DNA of 37,409 nucleotides from Paenibacillus sp. YN15 (GTDB lineage: Bacteria; Bacillota; Bacilli; Paenibacillales; NBRC-103111): assembly GCF_003285005.1 (NCBI RefSeq), contig NZ_QMFA01000009.1, forward strand, positions 1-37,409, read 5' to 3'. Both the position numbers and the translations under genes were made by a program. Positions within the stretch are counted from its first letter, which is position 1. Each line of letters begins with the position of its first letter. This document shows positions 1 through 8,102 of this stretch, piece by piece. Under the pieces are notes generated by a model. It was given only the letters and a program-made list of their open reading frames with translations. It did not search any database and was not told where the DNA came from.

Positions 1-360
1 TCGGATCAGATGAATCGAAAGATGTTGAATATGCGTGTCGCTGGAAATTTGATGCGTGGAGCCTGTGGAGGAAAAGCATTTCTTGCACAATTTCAGCGGA
101 TGTGCTATTATTATTAAATAACCTTTGTTCACTGTTTGAATGTGTAAATTCTCACTGGCGCGGTCATCGGAGCCGCAAGGATGGAAGAGAGGCAGGGCTT
201 TCGTTGTTTTTAAGATTCAAAGACGAAGCCGGCCGGTTGTTTCAACAAAAGGGTAGCTTATGATCTGTTACACCCCATAGATGCAGGTGCAAGAGAACGA
301 ATGCAGTTTGATGCTGTTGGAACCATTGGAAGGCTTCACGGAACAGGTAAGGTTAAGCTC

Positions 361-396
361 AAGGCGCTTCTTCCCGACGGAAGGGGCGTCTTTTCT
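361..396 (+). terminator. Rho-independent terminator upstream of fur
   Basis: A stem of about 14 base pairs (361-374 with 379-392, including a few G-T wobbles) around a 4-base loop is followed by a T-rich tail. It separates the fur promoter from upstream transcription. Confidence 0.65.
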
Positions 397-431
397 TCAA
401 CGTTTTGCGGGTGTATAAACAGGCGCATGGA

Positions 432-479
432 TTGCTATTTTCAGATTTGCGGACTATAATAACCTTATAATAATTCTAA
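432..479 (+). promoter_or_regulatory. fur promoter with PerR-box-like operator
   Basis: A sigma-A promoter is visible: TTGCTA at 432-437, a 17-base spacer, then a perfect TATAAT at 455-460. At 465-479, across the expected transcription start, lies TTATAATAATTCTAA. It differs at one position from the Bacillus PerR box TTATAATnATTATAA. In B. subtilis fur is known to be repressed by PerR, so the site fits its position. A Fur box resembles a PerR box, so autoregulation is the alternative. Confidence 0.65.
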
Positions 480-530
480 ATTCGTTTGCGGCCATGTAAG
501 AACAAACGGGTGGTGAAGGAGGTTCGGAGA

Positions 531-1010
531 ATGATCTGTGTAACAGAGGAACTGACCAAAATCAACAAACGGCTGTCTGCAAAAGGCTATAAGCTGACTC
601 CCCAGCGGGATGCCACACTGCGGGTGCTGCTGGAGAACGAAAAGGACCATTTAAGCGCGGAAGAGGTTTACATGCTGGTCCGCAAGCAATCTCCCAAAAT
701 CGGCATTGCCACCGTTTACCGGGTGCTGGAGCTGTTGAGCGAGCTGCATATCGTGGAAAAGATGAACTTCGGCGACGGCGTGGCGCGGTATGATCTGCGC
801 AGCGAAGAACATGAGCATATGCATCATCACCTGATCTGCCGGGAATGCGGAGAGGTGCGCGAGATTATGGAGGATTGGCTGTCCCTGCTGGAGAAGCGGC
901 TGGAGGCGGAATACGGCTTTATTGTGACCGATCACCGGCTGGACTTTTTCGGCTCCTTCCGCGATTGCACCAATAAGAATTGCAAGCATTCCTGCAAGGC
1001 CGTTTCTTAA
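531..1010 (+). CDS. fur: Ferric uptake regulator Fur
   Basis: This is an iron-responsive DNA-binding repressor of 159 aa that shuts off iron-uptake genes when loaded with Fe(II). The N-terminal winged helix contains the Fur-typical YKLTPQRDATLRVLLENE, and GIATVYRVLELL covers the recognition region. The dimerisation half has the His-rich metal site HEHMHHHLICRECGEV and a second Cys cluster CTNKNCKHSC that replaces the C-terminal zinc-binding CxxC pair of B. subtilis Fur. Closeness to B. subtilis Fur across the whole length separates it from PerR and Zur. The start at 531 follows AAGGAGG at a good distance; a longer in-frame version from 486 has no ribosome site. A terminator follows. Transcription is probably controlled by the PerR-like box at 465-479. 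Confidence 0.93.
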   Translation: MICVTEELTKINKRLSAKGYKLTPQRDATLRVLLENEKDHLSAEEVYMLVRKQSPKIGIATVYRVLELLSELHIVEKMNFGDGVARYDLRSEEHEHMHHHLICRECGEVREIMEDWLSLLEKRLEAEYGFIVTDHRLDFFGSFRDCTNKNCKHSCKAVS

Positions 1011-1020
1011 TAAACAAACC

Positions 1021-1062
1021 AAACCGCCAAAGCCGCCTTCGGGCCTGTTTTGGCGGTTTTTT
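1021..1062 (+). terminator. fur terminator
   Basis: AAACCGCCAAA pairs with TTTTGGCGGTTT across a GC-rich loop and is followed by a run of T. It begins about 10 bases after the fur stop codon. Confidence 0.85.
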
Positions 1063-1213
1063 GCGTTCCGCTTAGCGCCGTTATGAAGGTCCGGGTCCTA
1101 CTTACCTTTTTTTAACTACTGTCCCCCCAAAATTGAATATGCTACAATTGGAAAAGGGAGAAGCAGGCCCGACCGGCCTGCAAAGAGGATGAAAGACTAA
1201 TAGAGGTGAAGAC

Positions 1214-2368
1214 ATGCAATACAGACCATTTGGCAATTTGGACTTTCAGGTATCCACCTTCGGGTTGGGATGTATGCGGCTTCCTCTGGAGGAACAGCCG
1301 GAGGGCGGCAAGGACGCGTCCCGCATTCATGAAGAGGAAGCAATTGAACTCATCCGGTATGCGATTGATCATGGCGTTACATATGTGGATACGGCGTATC
1401 CGTATCATGGAGGCAACAGCGAGCTGGTAGTAGGCAAGGCTCTGATGGACGGGTACCGGGAAAAGGTGAAGCTGGCCACCAAACTCCCCGTCTGGCTGTG
1501 CAAGACGTATGAGGATTTCGGCAGGCTTCTGGATGAGCAGCTGGCCAAGCTTCAGGTGGAGTACATTGATTTCTACCTGCTGCACGCCCTGAACAAGAGT
1601 ACCTGGCAGAATATCATGTCCCTGGGTGTGCTGGATTTCCTGAATGAGGCTGTGGCCCAGGGGAAAATCCGCTATCCCTCCTTCTCCTTCCACGACGAGC
1701 TGCCGCTGTTTAAGGAAATTATCGATGCGTATGATTGGAAGATGTGCCAGATCCAGCTGAACATTCTGGACGTGAATTATCAGGCGGGGCTGGAGGGGCT
1801 GCAATACGCAGCCGACCGGAATATTCCGGCGGTGATCATGGAGCCGCTGAAGGGCGGCAGCTTGGCCCGGAATGTTCCCGACGATATTCTGGCCATCTGG
1901 AATGAAGCCGACGCCAAACGCAGTCCTGTGGACTGGGCCTTCCGCTGGGTAGGCAACTTCCCTCAGGTGGTCACCATCTTAAGCGGAGTCAACAATCTGG
2001 AGCAGCTGAAGGACAATCTGCAGATCTTCGACACCATCACCCCGGACTGCATGAACGCCAAGGAGCTTGGTCTGGTTCAGCGGGTCAAGGCGGCTTACGA
2101 AAGTAAAATCAAGGTGGGCTGCACCAAATGCGGCTATTGTGTTCCCTGTCCCGCGGGAGTGGCCATCCCTGATGTGTTTGCCCATTACAACCATTCCTCC
2201 ATTTTCAATGCACTGCCGGAAAGCCGTAGGAACTACGCGAATCTGGTCAAAAACGGCAAGGACGCCTCCTTATGCGTGGAATGCGGCAATTGCGAGGAAG
2301 CATGTCCCCAAAGCATCCCGATTATTGAAAAGCTGGCGGAAGCCAATCTGGTGCTGGCCGGACGGTAA
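1214..2368 (+). CDS. Aldo/keto reductase with C-terminal 4Fe-4S ferredoxin-like domain
   Basis: This 384-aa protein should be a cytoplasmic NAD(P)H-linked carbonyl reductase. The AKR barrel spans about residues 1-290. The catalytic tetrad can be placed at Asp59 and Tyr64 (VDTAYPY), Lys90 (LATKLP) and His124 (LLHALN). About 80 extra residues carry two cysteine clusters, Cys303/306/309/312 (CTKCGYCVPCP) and Cys354/357/360/364 (CVECGNCEEACP), as in AKR proteins with a fused ferredoxin domain. The substrate is unknown; the Fe-S part suggests electron transfer from or to ferredoxin-type partners. The start follows AGAGGTGAAG. It stands alone between fur and the abrB-like gene and is closed by its own terminator. 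A role in iron or redox homeostasis is only suggested by the neighbour fur. Confidence 0.9.
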   Translation: MQYRPFGNLDFQVSTFGLGCMRLPLEEQPEGGKDASRIHEEEAIELIRYAIDHGVTYVDTAYPYHGGNSELVVGKALMDGYREKVKLATKLPVWLCKTYEDFGRLLDEQLAKLQVEYIDFYLLHALNKSTWQNIMSLGVLDFLNEAVAQGKIRYPSFSFHDELPLFKEIIDAYDWKMCQIQLNILDVNYQAGLEGLQYAADRNIPAVIMEPLKGGSLARNVPDDILAIWNEADAKRSPVDWAFRWVGNFPQVVTILSGVNNLEQLKDNLQIFDTITPDCMNAKELGLVQRVKAAYESKIKVGCTKCGYCVPCPAGVAIPDVFAHYNHSSIFNALPESRRNYANLVKNGKDASLCVECGNCEEACPQSIPIIEKLAEANLVLAGR

Positions 2369-2385
2369 GCATCGCCATTTATTTC

Positions 2386-2418
2386 AGGCAGCCTCTCCTG
2401 ACGGGGGTTGCCTTTTTT
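2386..2418 (+). terminator. Terminator after the aldo/keto reductase
   Basis: AGGCAGCC (2386-2393) pairs with GGTTGCCT (2406-2413) and is followed by five T. Confidence 0.8.
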
Positions 2419-2546
2419 CCATTATTTGGACGAATCGAAAAAACACTGAAAAAAATGAGGTTCTGCAAAGACTGTGATATACTGGAAGCACCTCATATTT
2501 ATTCTTCTACAAAATGTTTCATTATTTTTAGGGAGGAGGAAGAAAG

Positions 2547-2819
2547 ATGACAAAAGCTACCGGGATTGTCCGTAAAGTAGATGAATTGGGCCGGGTGGTG
2601 CTACCCATAGAGCTTCGGCGCACCATGGGCATAGCCGAGAAGGATGCTATCGAAATTTATGTGGATGAGGAGCGAATCATCCTGAAGAAATATGAGCCTG
2701 CCTGTATTTTTACCGGATCTGCGGAGGATCTGATTTATTTCAAGGGAAAAATGGTCAGCAGAGCGTGCGCGGAGGAATTGGTGAAGCTGTGGAATGAAAA
2801 GAACGGCGGCAAAGCATAA
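2547..2819 (+). CDS. abrB: AbrB-family transition-state regulator
   Basis: A 90-aa DNA-binding protein. Residues 1-50 are almost identical to B. subtilis AbrB and Abh (TGIVRKVDELGRVV and IELRRTMGIAEKDA, the swapped-hairpin DNA-binding domain). AbrB-type proteins are dimeric or tetrameric global repressors of post-exponential genes. The C-terminal half (from about residue 52, ACIFTGSAEDL) differs from AbrB, so the exact orthology to AbrB, Abh or another paralogue is open. Paenibacilli often have several such genes. The ribosome site GGGAGGAGG is very strong. The gene is monocistronic, with a terminator directly after it, and converges on the SDR gene. Confidence 0.85.
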   Translation: MTKATGIVRKVDELGRVVLPIELRRTMGIAEKDAIEIYVDEERIILKKYEPACIFTGSAEDLIYFKGKMVSRACAEELVKLWNEKNGGKA

Positions 2820-2837
2820 CAGGCTTGACGATACGCC

Positions 2838-2870
2838 AAACCCCCGGACATTGGAGGACCGGGGGTTTTG
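2838..2870 (+). terminator. Terminator after abrB-like gene, probably bidirectional
   Basis: AAACCCCCGG (2838-2847) pairs perfectly with CCGGGGGTTT (2859-2868). The T-run is short on the plus strand and weaker on the minus strand, where it could also end the glycosidase-glgC-SDR operon. Confidence 0.75.
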
Positions 2871-2914
2871 TCGCTGTTTTTTACAGAGCTTCTCGTCACC
2901 GTTGGGGGATTTGT

Positions 2915-3739
2915 TTATCCCCGGATGAGGGATTCCGCGCCGTCGATATAGATTTCGGTTCCCGTGACCAGGGAGGCTTCATCGGAAGCCAGAAACAGCA
3001 CCAGATTGGCCACCTCCCGGGGGGACCCGGGGCCGTGGCGCAAGGGCTGGTCTCCGGCGGGGAACTCAACCGGAATGCGGATTTCCTGCACCTCCGGCAG
3101 CGTCTCCGTGCTTTCGCCAATATTGGTGGAGATGGCGCCGGGGCAAATAACATTCACCCTGATCCGGTACTGGGCCAGCTCCAGCGCCGCCATTTTGGCA
3201 AAGGCCACCTGGCCTGCTTTGGTGGTGCTGTAGGTGCTGAAACCGAAATTGGAGAATATCCGGTTGCCGTTGACCGAGCTGGTAATAATAATACTACCCC
3301 CTTGCTGCTTCAGATAGGGGATGGCATGTTTGACGGTCAGGAAGGTTCCCTTCAGATTCACATCCACCGTTTTGTTCCATTCCTCCAGGGGCATGGATTC
3401 AATGGGAGAGAGGGTGCCGTTGATGCCCGCATTGGCAAACAGCACATGAAGCTTCCCGCCGAAGCGGGAGACACCTTCCCGAAACGCGGCTTCGATTCCG
3501 GCCTCATCCGCAATATCCACGGGAAGCGGCACCGCTTCCCCGCCCAGCTCCCGGATGGCTGTCCCCACCTCCGCCAGCCGTTTCTCATCCTTGTCCGCCA
3601 GCAGCAGGCGGGCGCCATGCCTTGCCATAAGAAGGGCGGCGGACCGCCCGATGCCGGAGGCAGCTCCGGTGACCAGAGCCACCCGGCCTTTCAGACGGGC
3701 ATTGCCATCCGCTTTAATTTCCAAAGGACGCCCGGTCAT
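2915..3739 (-). CDS. SDR-family NAD(P)-dependent oxidoreductase
   Basis: A classical short-chain dehydrogenase of 274 aa. The nucleotide-binding TGAASGIG is at residues 24-31, NAG follows strand four, the active-site Ser is in ITSSVNG (about 154), and YSTTK gives Tyr170/Lys174. Near the C-terminus [22 protein letters not shown] is the usual SDR signature. The substrate cannot be told. An upstream ATG at 3745 is only three or four bases from AAGGAG, so the second ATG at 3739 has better spacing. The gene overlaps the end of glgC by 26 bases, which suggests translational coupling in the glycosidase-glgC-SDR operon. A link to sugar metabolism is inferred only from this position. Confidence 0.88.
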   Translation of the reverse strand: MTGRPLEIKADGNARLKGRVALVTGAASGIGRSAALLMARHGARLLLADKDEKRLAEVGTAIRELGGEAVPLPVDIADEAGIEAAFREGVSRFGGKLHVLFANAGINGTLSPIESMPLEEWNKTVDVNLKGTFLTVKHAIPYLKQQGGSIIITSSVNGNRIFSNFGFSTYSTTKAGQVAFAKMAALELAQYRIRVNVICPGAISTNIGESTETLPEVQEIRIPVEFPAGDQPLRHGPGSPREVANLVLFLASDEASLVTGTEIYIDGAESLIRG

Positions 3740-4895
3740 ATCCATTCACTCCTTCGCGATAGCCACGGGTATAGGCATTCCAGCCGCCTTGATGCTCCTC
3801 TTGGGAGACATTCCCAATGACACTGATCTGCTTGCGTGAACCGCCGATGATAGCGCCGTCCTCAATAACCGCTCCTTCGCCGATAATGGCGTGGGAGATC
3901 AGCACATTCTTGCCGATAACCGCATTGGGCATGATGATGCTGTCGGTGACCAGACTGTTTTTGCCCACCCACACGCCCTTGGAGAGGATGGAGCGTCTGG
4001 CCCGGCCCTCCAGAAAGCAATGCTGGTGCAGAAGGGAGGCGGAGCCACGGTCATCCTCCATGCGCAGCATCTCATTTTGCAGGGTTTGTCCGGCCGGCCG
4101 CATGGGCCAGGTAGGCGGATTCAGCGCCAGTTGGGCAGGGGAGCCCAGCAGGTCCATGTGGGTGCGCCAGAGAGCATCCACCGTCCCCACATCCTTCCAG
4201 TATCCCTCAAACGGAAAGGCATATACACGGGCTTGCCCCTTCAGCAGCCTGGGAATAATGTCCTTGCCGAAGTCATGGGACGACTCCGGGTCGGCGGCAT
4301 CCTGAAGCAGCAGTTCACGCAGCTCGGACCAGCGGAATATATAGATCCCCATGGAGGCCAGATTGGATTCCGGGCGGCGTGGTTTTTCCCGGAAGGCGGT
4401 GATCCGGCGGTCGGCGTCCACCGACATAATGCCGAAGCGGCTTGCTTCCTCCAGAGGGACCCGGATCACCGAGATAGTGGCGGCGGCCTTCTGGCTGTTA
4501 TGAAAATGCAGCATATCGCGGTAGTCCATATGGTAGATATGATCGGCAGAGAGGATCAACACATTTTCCGGATGAAGCTGATCGATATAAGCGATATTTT
4601 TATAGATGGCATCCGCTGTGCCGGTGTAGCCTTCTTCCTGCTTCGAGCCGGCAGGCAGCAGAGTAATATTGGAATCGGAAGCGCCCAGATGCTGATGCAG
4701 AGTTTCCGCCCGGTATTGGGTAAGCACGCCGATTTTCTCAATGCCTGCGTTCAGGCAGTTGCTTAAGGGAAAATCGATCAGACGGTATTGTCCGCCGAAG
4801 GAGATGGCAGGTTTGGCATGAGTCAGGGTCAGAGGACGGAGTCTTTTTCCTTCTCCACCCGCAAGCAGCATCGCGAGGCAATTTGTCGTGTTCAT
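3714..4895 (-). CDS. glgC: Glucose-1-phosphate adenylyltransferase GlgC
   Basis: ADP-glucose pyrophosphorylase makes ADP-glucose from ATP and glucose-1-phosphate, the committed step of bacterial glycogen synthesis. At 393 aa it is full length. The nucleotidyltransferase part begins with [13 protein letters not shown] and continues with [30 protein letters not shown] and the metal-binding LSADHIY. The C-terminal third is the left-handed beta-helix (hexapeptide repeats such as [14 protein letters not shown]) used for tetramer formation and allostery. The start follows AAGGAGG. It lies 39 bases after the glycosidase and overlaps the SDR gene. GlgD, glycogen synthase, branching enzyme and phosphorylase are absent from this window, which is unusual because glgC normally sits in a glgBCDAP cluster. 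Confidence 0.93.
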   Translation of the reverse strand: MNTTNCLAMLLAGGEGKRLRPLTLTHAKPAISFGGQYRLIDFPLSNCLNAGIEKIGVLTQYRAETLHQHLGASDSNITLLPAGSKQEEGYTGTADAIYKNIAYIDQLHPENVLILSADHIYHMDYRDMLHFHNSQKAAATISVIRVPLEEASRFGIMSVDADRRITAFREKPRRPESNLASMGIYIFRWSELRELLLQDAADPESSHDFGKDIIPRLLKGQARVYAFPFEGYWKDVGTVDALWRTHMDLLGSPAQLALNPPTWPMRPAGQTLQNEMLRMEDDRGSASLLHQHCFLEGRARRSILSKGVWVGKNSLVTDSIIMPNAVIGKNVLISHAIIGEGAVIEDGAIIGGSRKQISVIGNVSQEEHQGGWNAYTRGYREGVNGYDRASFGN

Positions 4896-4934
4896 GTTTG
4901 TTTCCTCCTTCTCGGGTTTGTTGGCCGCTGCACA

Positions 4935-6701
4935 TTAACTTCCTTCAGGCCGCCAGGCTCGATATATAATCCGAAAGCTGAAGCTGTCCAATTGGAGGGT
5001 CATGCGGCCGTCGGCTGCAGGGACCTCCTTCTGTGTCCAGGCATCCTTCCAGTCATTGGTCTCCAGAGCAAGGGAGAGCTCCGTTGGCTTCTCCGAATGG
5101 TTTATCCAGATGAGGGCATGGGAGCCCTCCCCCAGACGCTCATAGACAATGGCGGGGCTGCCGCTCTCCGCATGGAGCATCCGGTACCGGCCGAGGCTTA
5201 AGGCGGGAATTTCGCGCCGCAAGCGGATGAGAGCTTGGAAAAAATCCAGCAGCTCCTGATCCCGCCTGTCGGGATGCCATTCCATACACTTCCGGCAATC
5301 CGGATCATCGCCTCCGGTCATACCGTATTCATCGCCGTAGAAAATACAGGGTGTGCCGGGATAGGTCAGCAAGAACAAAAAAGCGTGCTTCCGCTTCCGC
5401 TTGTCCTCCACCCGACTGGCAACCCGGCCTGTATCATGGCTGCCCAGAAGATTGAACAGCACCTCATGAGCCTGCTCCGGATAACGCACGGATAAGCGGG
5501 CAACCGTCTCGGCAAAGCTTGCCCCGTCCAGCGATTCCCCCTCAAAGTAGTCCAGAATCCGCTTGCCCAGAGGATAATTCATGGCGGAGTCGAACTGGTC
5601 GCCCTGCAGCCAGGGACCGGCGTCCGTCCAGCATTCTCCCACAATGTAAGCCTCCGGATTAATGGACTTCGCCAGCCTACGGAAATGCCGCCAAAATTCA
5701 TGGTCGATTTCATCGGCCACATCCAGCCTCCAGCCGTCAATCCCCGTTTCCTCCATCCAATACCGGGTAATGCCCAGCAGATATTCCCGCACCTCCGGAT
5801 GGGCCGTATTCAGCTTCGGCATATGGCCGAAATTGCCGAAGGTATCATAATGGGGCTGCCCGTTTTCTCCGCGAATCGGAAAAGAATGAATATGGAACCA
5901 ATCCTTGTACGGGGAATGCTCCCCTTTTTCCAGAACGTCCGTGAATTGCTCCAGCGCCTCGCTGCAATGGTTAAACACCGCATCCAGCATCACCCGGATT
6001 CCGCGCTTGCGGCATTCGTCCACCAGCGCCTTCAGCTCCTCCTTGCTGCCCAGATTGGGATCAATCTGCCGATAATCGGAAATATCGTACTTATGGCAGG
6101 AAGGAGAGGAGAAAATGGGAGTGAGGTACAGAGCATTAATCCCCAATTCCTCCAGATAATCCAGTTTCTCGCGCAGTCCTTTCAGATTTCCGCCGAAGCC
6201 GCTGTCCAACTGCGGCGCGTCTCCCCAATGGAGAAACTTGCCTTCTTCCCGGGATTCATCGTAATCGGAGGGAAGGCTGAACCGGTCGGGCATAATTTGA
6301 TAGAAAACGGCTTTTTTGGCCCAATCGGGAACGCGAAAAACCTCGGATTCATGCAGGTAGGGATATTCAAAGCAAGCGCCGGCGTCGGGGGGCGGGGCGC
6401 CCGCAATTCCCGCTTCGGAGTACCAGAACTGCTCTTCTCCGCGCTGCAGCCGGAAGGTGTAGCACATCCGTCTTTTGGGCGGGATGACGGGGCAGAACCA
6501 ATAGTCGAACAATGCATCCGCCGCTATTTTTTCCATGGCGAACTCCTTTTGGCCGGCTCCCCAATCGTATTTGTCCCCTGCCTGTACGAAAACCTGATCC
6601 GCATCATCACGCTTGACGCGCAGCCGGAGATGAACGGTTTCATGGTTGTAGGCATAAGCCCAGCTTCCGCCTGCGGCATGGTACAGCGCTTCAGCCTGCA
6701 T
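4935..6701 (-). CDS. Alpha-glycosidase, GH13 neopullulanase/cyclomaltodextrinase type
   Basis: A 588-aa enzyme that should hydrolyse alpha-1,4 (and possibly 1,6) links of maltodextrins, cyclodextrins or pullulan. Residues 1-120 resemble the N-terminal CBM34-like domain of neopullulanases (EALYH...YAYNHETVHLRLR). The barrel shows the four GH13 regions: DAVFNH, GWRLDVADE with nucleophile Asp327, VGECWTD with acid/base Glu356, and GSHDT with Asp423. There is no signal peptide, so it is cytosolic and would act on imported or stored glucans. The ATG at 6701 is six bases after GAGGAGG; the upstream TTG at 6719 would lie before that site and is rejected. It is first in an operon with glgC and the SDR gene. 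Confidence 0.9.
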   Translation of the reverse strand: MQAEALYHAAGGSWAYAYNHETVHLRLRVKRDDADQVFVQAGDKYDWGAGQKEFAMEKIAADALFDYWFCPVIPPKRRMCYTFRLQRGEEQFWYSEAGIAGAPPPDAGACFEYPYLHESEVFRVPDWAKKAVFYQIMPDRFSLPSDYDESREEGKFLHWGDAPQLDSGFGGNLKGLREKLDYLEELGINALYLTPIFSSPSCHKYDISDYRQIDPNLGSKEELKALVDECRKRGIRVMLDAVFNHCSEALEQFTDVLEKGEHSPYKDWFHIHSFPIRGENGQPHYDTFGNFGHMPKLNTAHPEVREYLLGITRYWMEETGIDGWRLDVADEIDHEFWRHFRRLAKSINPEAYIVGECWTDAGPWLQGDQFDSAMNYPLGKRILDYFEGESLDGASFAETVARLSVRYPEQAHEVLFNLLGSHDTGRVASRVEDKRKRKHAFLFLLTYPGTPCIFYGDEYGMTGGDDPDCRKCMEWHPDRRDQELLDFFQALIRLRREIPALSLGRYRMLHAESGSPAIVYERLGEGSHALIWINHSEKPTELSLALETNDWKDAWTQKEVPAADGRMTLQLDSFSFRIIYRAWRPEGS

Positions 6702-6771
6702 CCGCGCACCTCCTCTCAAAAATAGCCATCACGGATGCCAAGACCCGTGCATGACCTTGTGATACCTTATT

Positions 6772-6795
6772 AAACCCGGCGGTGAAAGAAGAAAC
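6772..6795 (-). promoter_or_regulatory. Possible sigma-B-type promoter for the glycosidase operon
   Basis: Read on the minus strand, GTTTCT, a 12-base spacer and GGGTTT resemble the sigma-B consensus (GTTTAA, 12-15, GGGTAT). It lies about 70 bases before the glycosidase start. Both boxes carry mismatches, so this is only a candidate. Confidence 0.3.
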
Positions 6796-6845
6796 AGGGC
6801 TGCCCCAGGATTTTGGCCGATGGTCCAAAAAACCATTCTATTTTC

Positions 6846-6875
6846 TGGACATGCTGCAAAACAGTGAGCTATGAT
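6846..6875 (+). promoter_or_regulatory. Sigma-A promoter for the REC-PP2C gene
   Basis: TGGACA (6846-6851), an 18-base spacer and TATGAT (6870-6875) each match five of six consensus bases. The expected start of transcription is near 6882, just before the AAGAGG ribosome site. Confidence 0.55.
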
Positions 6876-6910
6876 TAAGAAATAGAGTCTATCAGCAAGA
6901 GGTGGCTTAT

Positions 6911-8071
6911 ATGCGAATTGCAATTGTGGACGATAATCTCATCAACCAGATGATCATCGAAAAAATTTTGGACGGGGCCGGATTCCTCAACCATGTCTCT
7001 TTTAACAATGCGTGGGAGCTGTTCTCCTATCTGGGCATGGACCGGCAGCCGGCGGAGCGGGTGGAGGCTACGCCCGATCTGATTCTGATGGATATGATGA
7101 TGCCGGGCGTGGATGGGATTGAAGCCTGCCGGCGGATTCAGGGCGTGGAGAAGCTGAAGGATATTCCCATCATTATCGTGACGGCGCTGGGCGATTCCAA
7201 TAAGCTGGCGGAGGCTCTGGATGCGGGAGCCACCGACTATGTGGTGAAGCCGGTCAACAAAATTGAGCTGCTGGCCCGAATCCGCGTCGCTCTGCGGCTG
7301 CGCGCGGAGCTGAACTGGCACAAGGCCAAGGAGCGGGACATGTCCCTGGAGCTGGCGCTGGCCAAGCAGGTGCAGGAGAGTGTGCTGAGCAAACCGTTCG
7401 AGAAGAAAAATTTGCGCATTGAGGCGGTTTATCAGCCGTCCATGGTGCTGGCCGGAGACTTTTACTTCTGGCAGCAGCTGGAGGACGGCAAATACGGCAT
7501 CATCCTGCTGGACATGATGGGACACGGGATTTCCTCCTCCCTGATGTGCATGTATATTGCCTCGGCGCTTCAGGACGCCATGCAGAAGAATCCCGATCCC
7601 ATCGAGGTAGTCAGCCTGCTGAACGCTTATATGCTGCGCCTGCAGAACAAAGACAAGTGGGTCCGGTATTATTTCACTGCCATCTATCTGATTATGGACC
7701 CTTGCGCCCGCACCGTGGAATATGTCAATGCCGGGCATCCCGAGGGGCTTATGCTGGCCGACGGAGAGGAGCTGCACAGGCTCCATTCGGGGGGCTGCGC
7801 CGTGGGGTTCGACGACCCCATCCAACTGGAGAAGCGGGTGATCCGTTACAAAGACCAAATGAAGCTGCTGCTTTTTACAGACGGCCTTCTGGAGGTTTGC
7901 GGCTCCGATTGGGACACCTCAACGGACAAGATTGCCGATTTGCTCCTGAAGAGGCCCGAGCTTCATGCGGCGGACCTGGCCGAGGCGCTGATGGATGGAA
8001 AGGAAATAAGCGAAAAGCGGGATGATTACTGTCTTCTTTCCATAGAAGCAGGCAAGCTGGCCGGAAAATAA
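6911..8071 (+). CDS. Response regulator with SpoIIE/RsbU-type PP2C phosphatase (RsbY-like)
   Basis: This 386-aa protein joins a receiver domain (residues 1-125; phosphoacceptor Asp61 in LILMDMMMP) to a PP2C-type serine phosphatase (about 160-380). The phosphatase metal ligands are visible in AGDFYFW, LLDMMGHG and FTDGLLE. The architecture matches RsbY of the Bacillus cereus group, which dephosphorylates RsbV when phosphorylated by the hybrid kinase RsbK and so releases sigma-B. Here rsbV-rsbW-sigB lies 7 kb downstream and a hybrid kinase follows immediately, so the same role is likely. The ATG at 6911 is preferred over the GTG at 6902 because AAGAGG is then eight bases away. It could instead serve a paralogous anti-anti-sigma factor. 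Confidence 0.82.
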   Translation: MRIAIVDDNLINQMIIEKILDGAGFLNHVSFNNAWELFSYLGMDRQPAERVEATPDLILMDMMMPGVDGIEACRRIQGVEKLKDIPIIIVTALGDSNKLAEALDAGATDYVVKPVNKIELLARIRVALRLRAELNWHKAKERDMSLELALAKQVQESVLSKPFEKKNLRIEAVYQPSMVLAGDFYFWQQLEDGKYGIILLDMMGHGISSSLMCMYIASALQDAMQKNPDPIEVVSLLNAYMLRLQNKDKWVRYYFTAIYLIMDPCARTVEYVNAGHPEGLMLADGEELHRLHSGGCAVGFDDPIQLEKRVIRYKDQMKLLLFTDGLLEVCGSDWDTSTDKIADLLLKRPELHAADLAEALMDGKEISEKRDDYCLLSIEAGKLAGK

Positions 8072-8102
8072 CAACTGGGTTCCCAAGGAGAGGAGCATCG
8101 GC

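Larger units (their letters stand above)
1..530. other. Intergenic region upstream of fur
   Basis: No gene can be supported here. Frame 1 is open from the left edge to a stop at 115-117 and could be the last 38 codons of a gene cut by the window edge, but it matches nothing I recognise. The rest is non-coding up to a good terminator hairpin (361-396) and then the fur promoter. The terminator implies that some transcript ends here, either from a gene left of the window or from an unrecognised RNA. Confidence 0.5.

Noticed and set aside
281-418. 45-codon ORF starting with ATG at 281
   Set aside because: It has no ribosome site and runs through the terminator hairpin at 361-396.
5685-6725. 346-codon open frame antisense to the glycosidase gene
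   Set aside because: It is a shadow of GC-rich codon use. It has no ribosome site and reads as Pro/Gln/His-rich sequence without any domain, while the other strand has a full GH13 enzyme.
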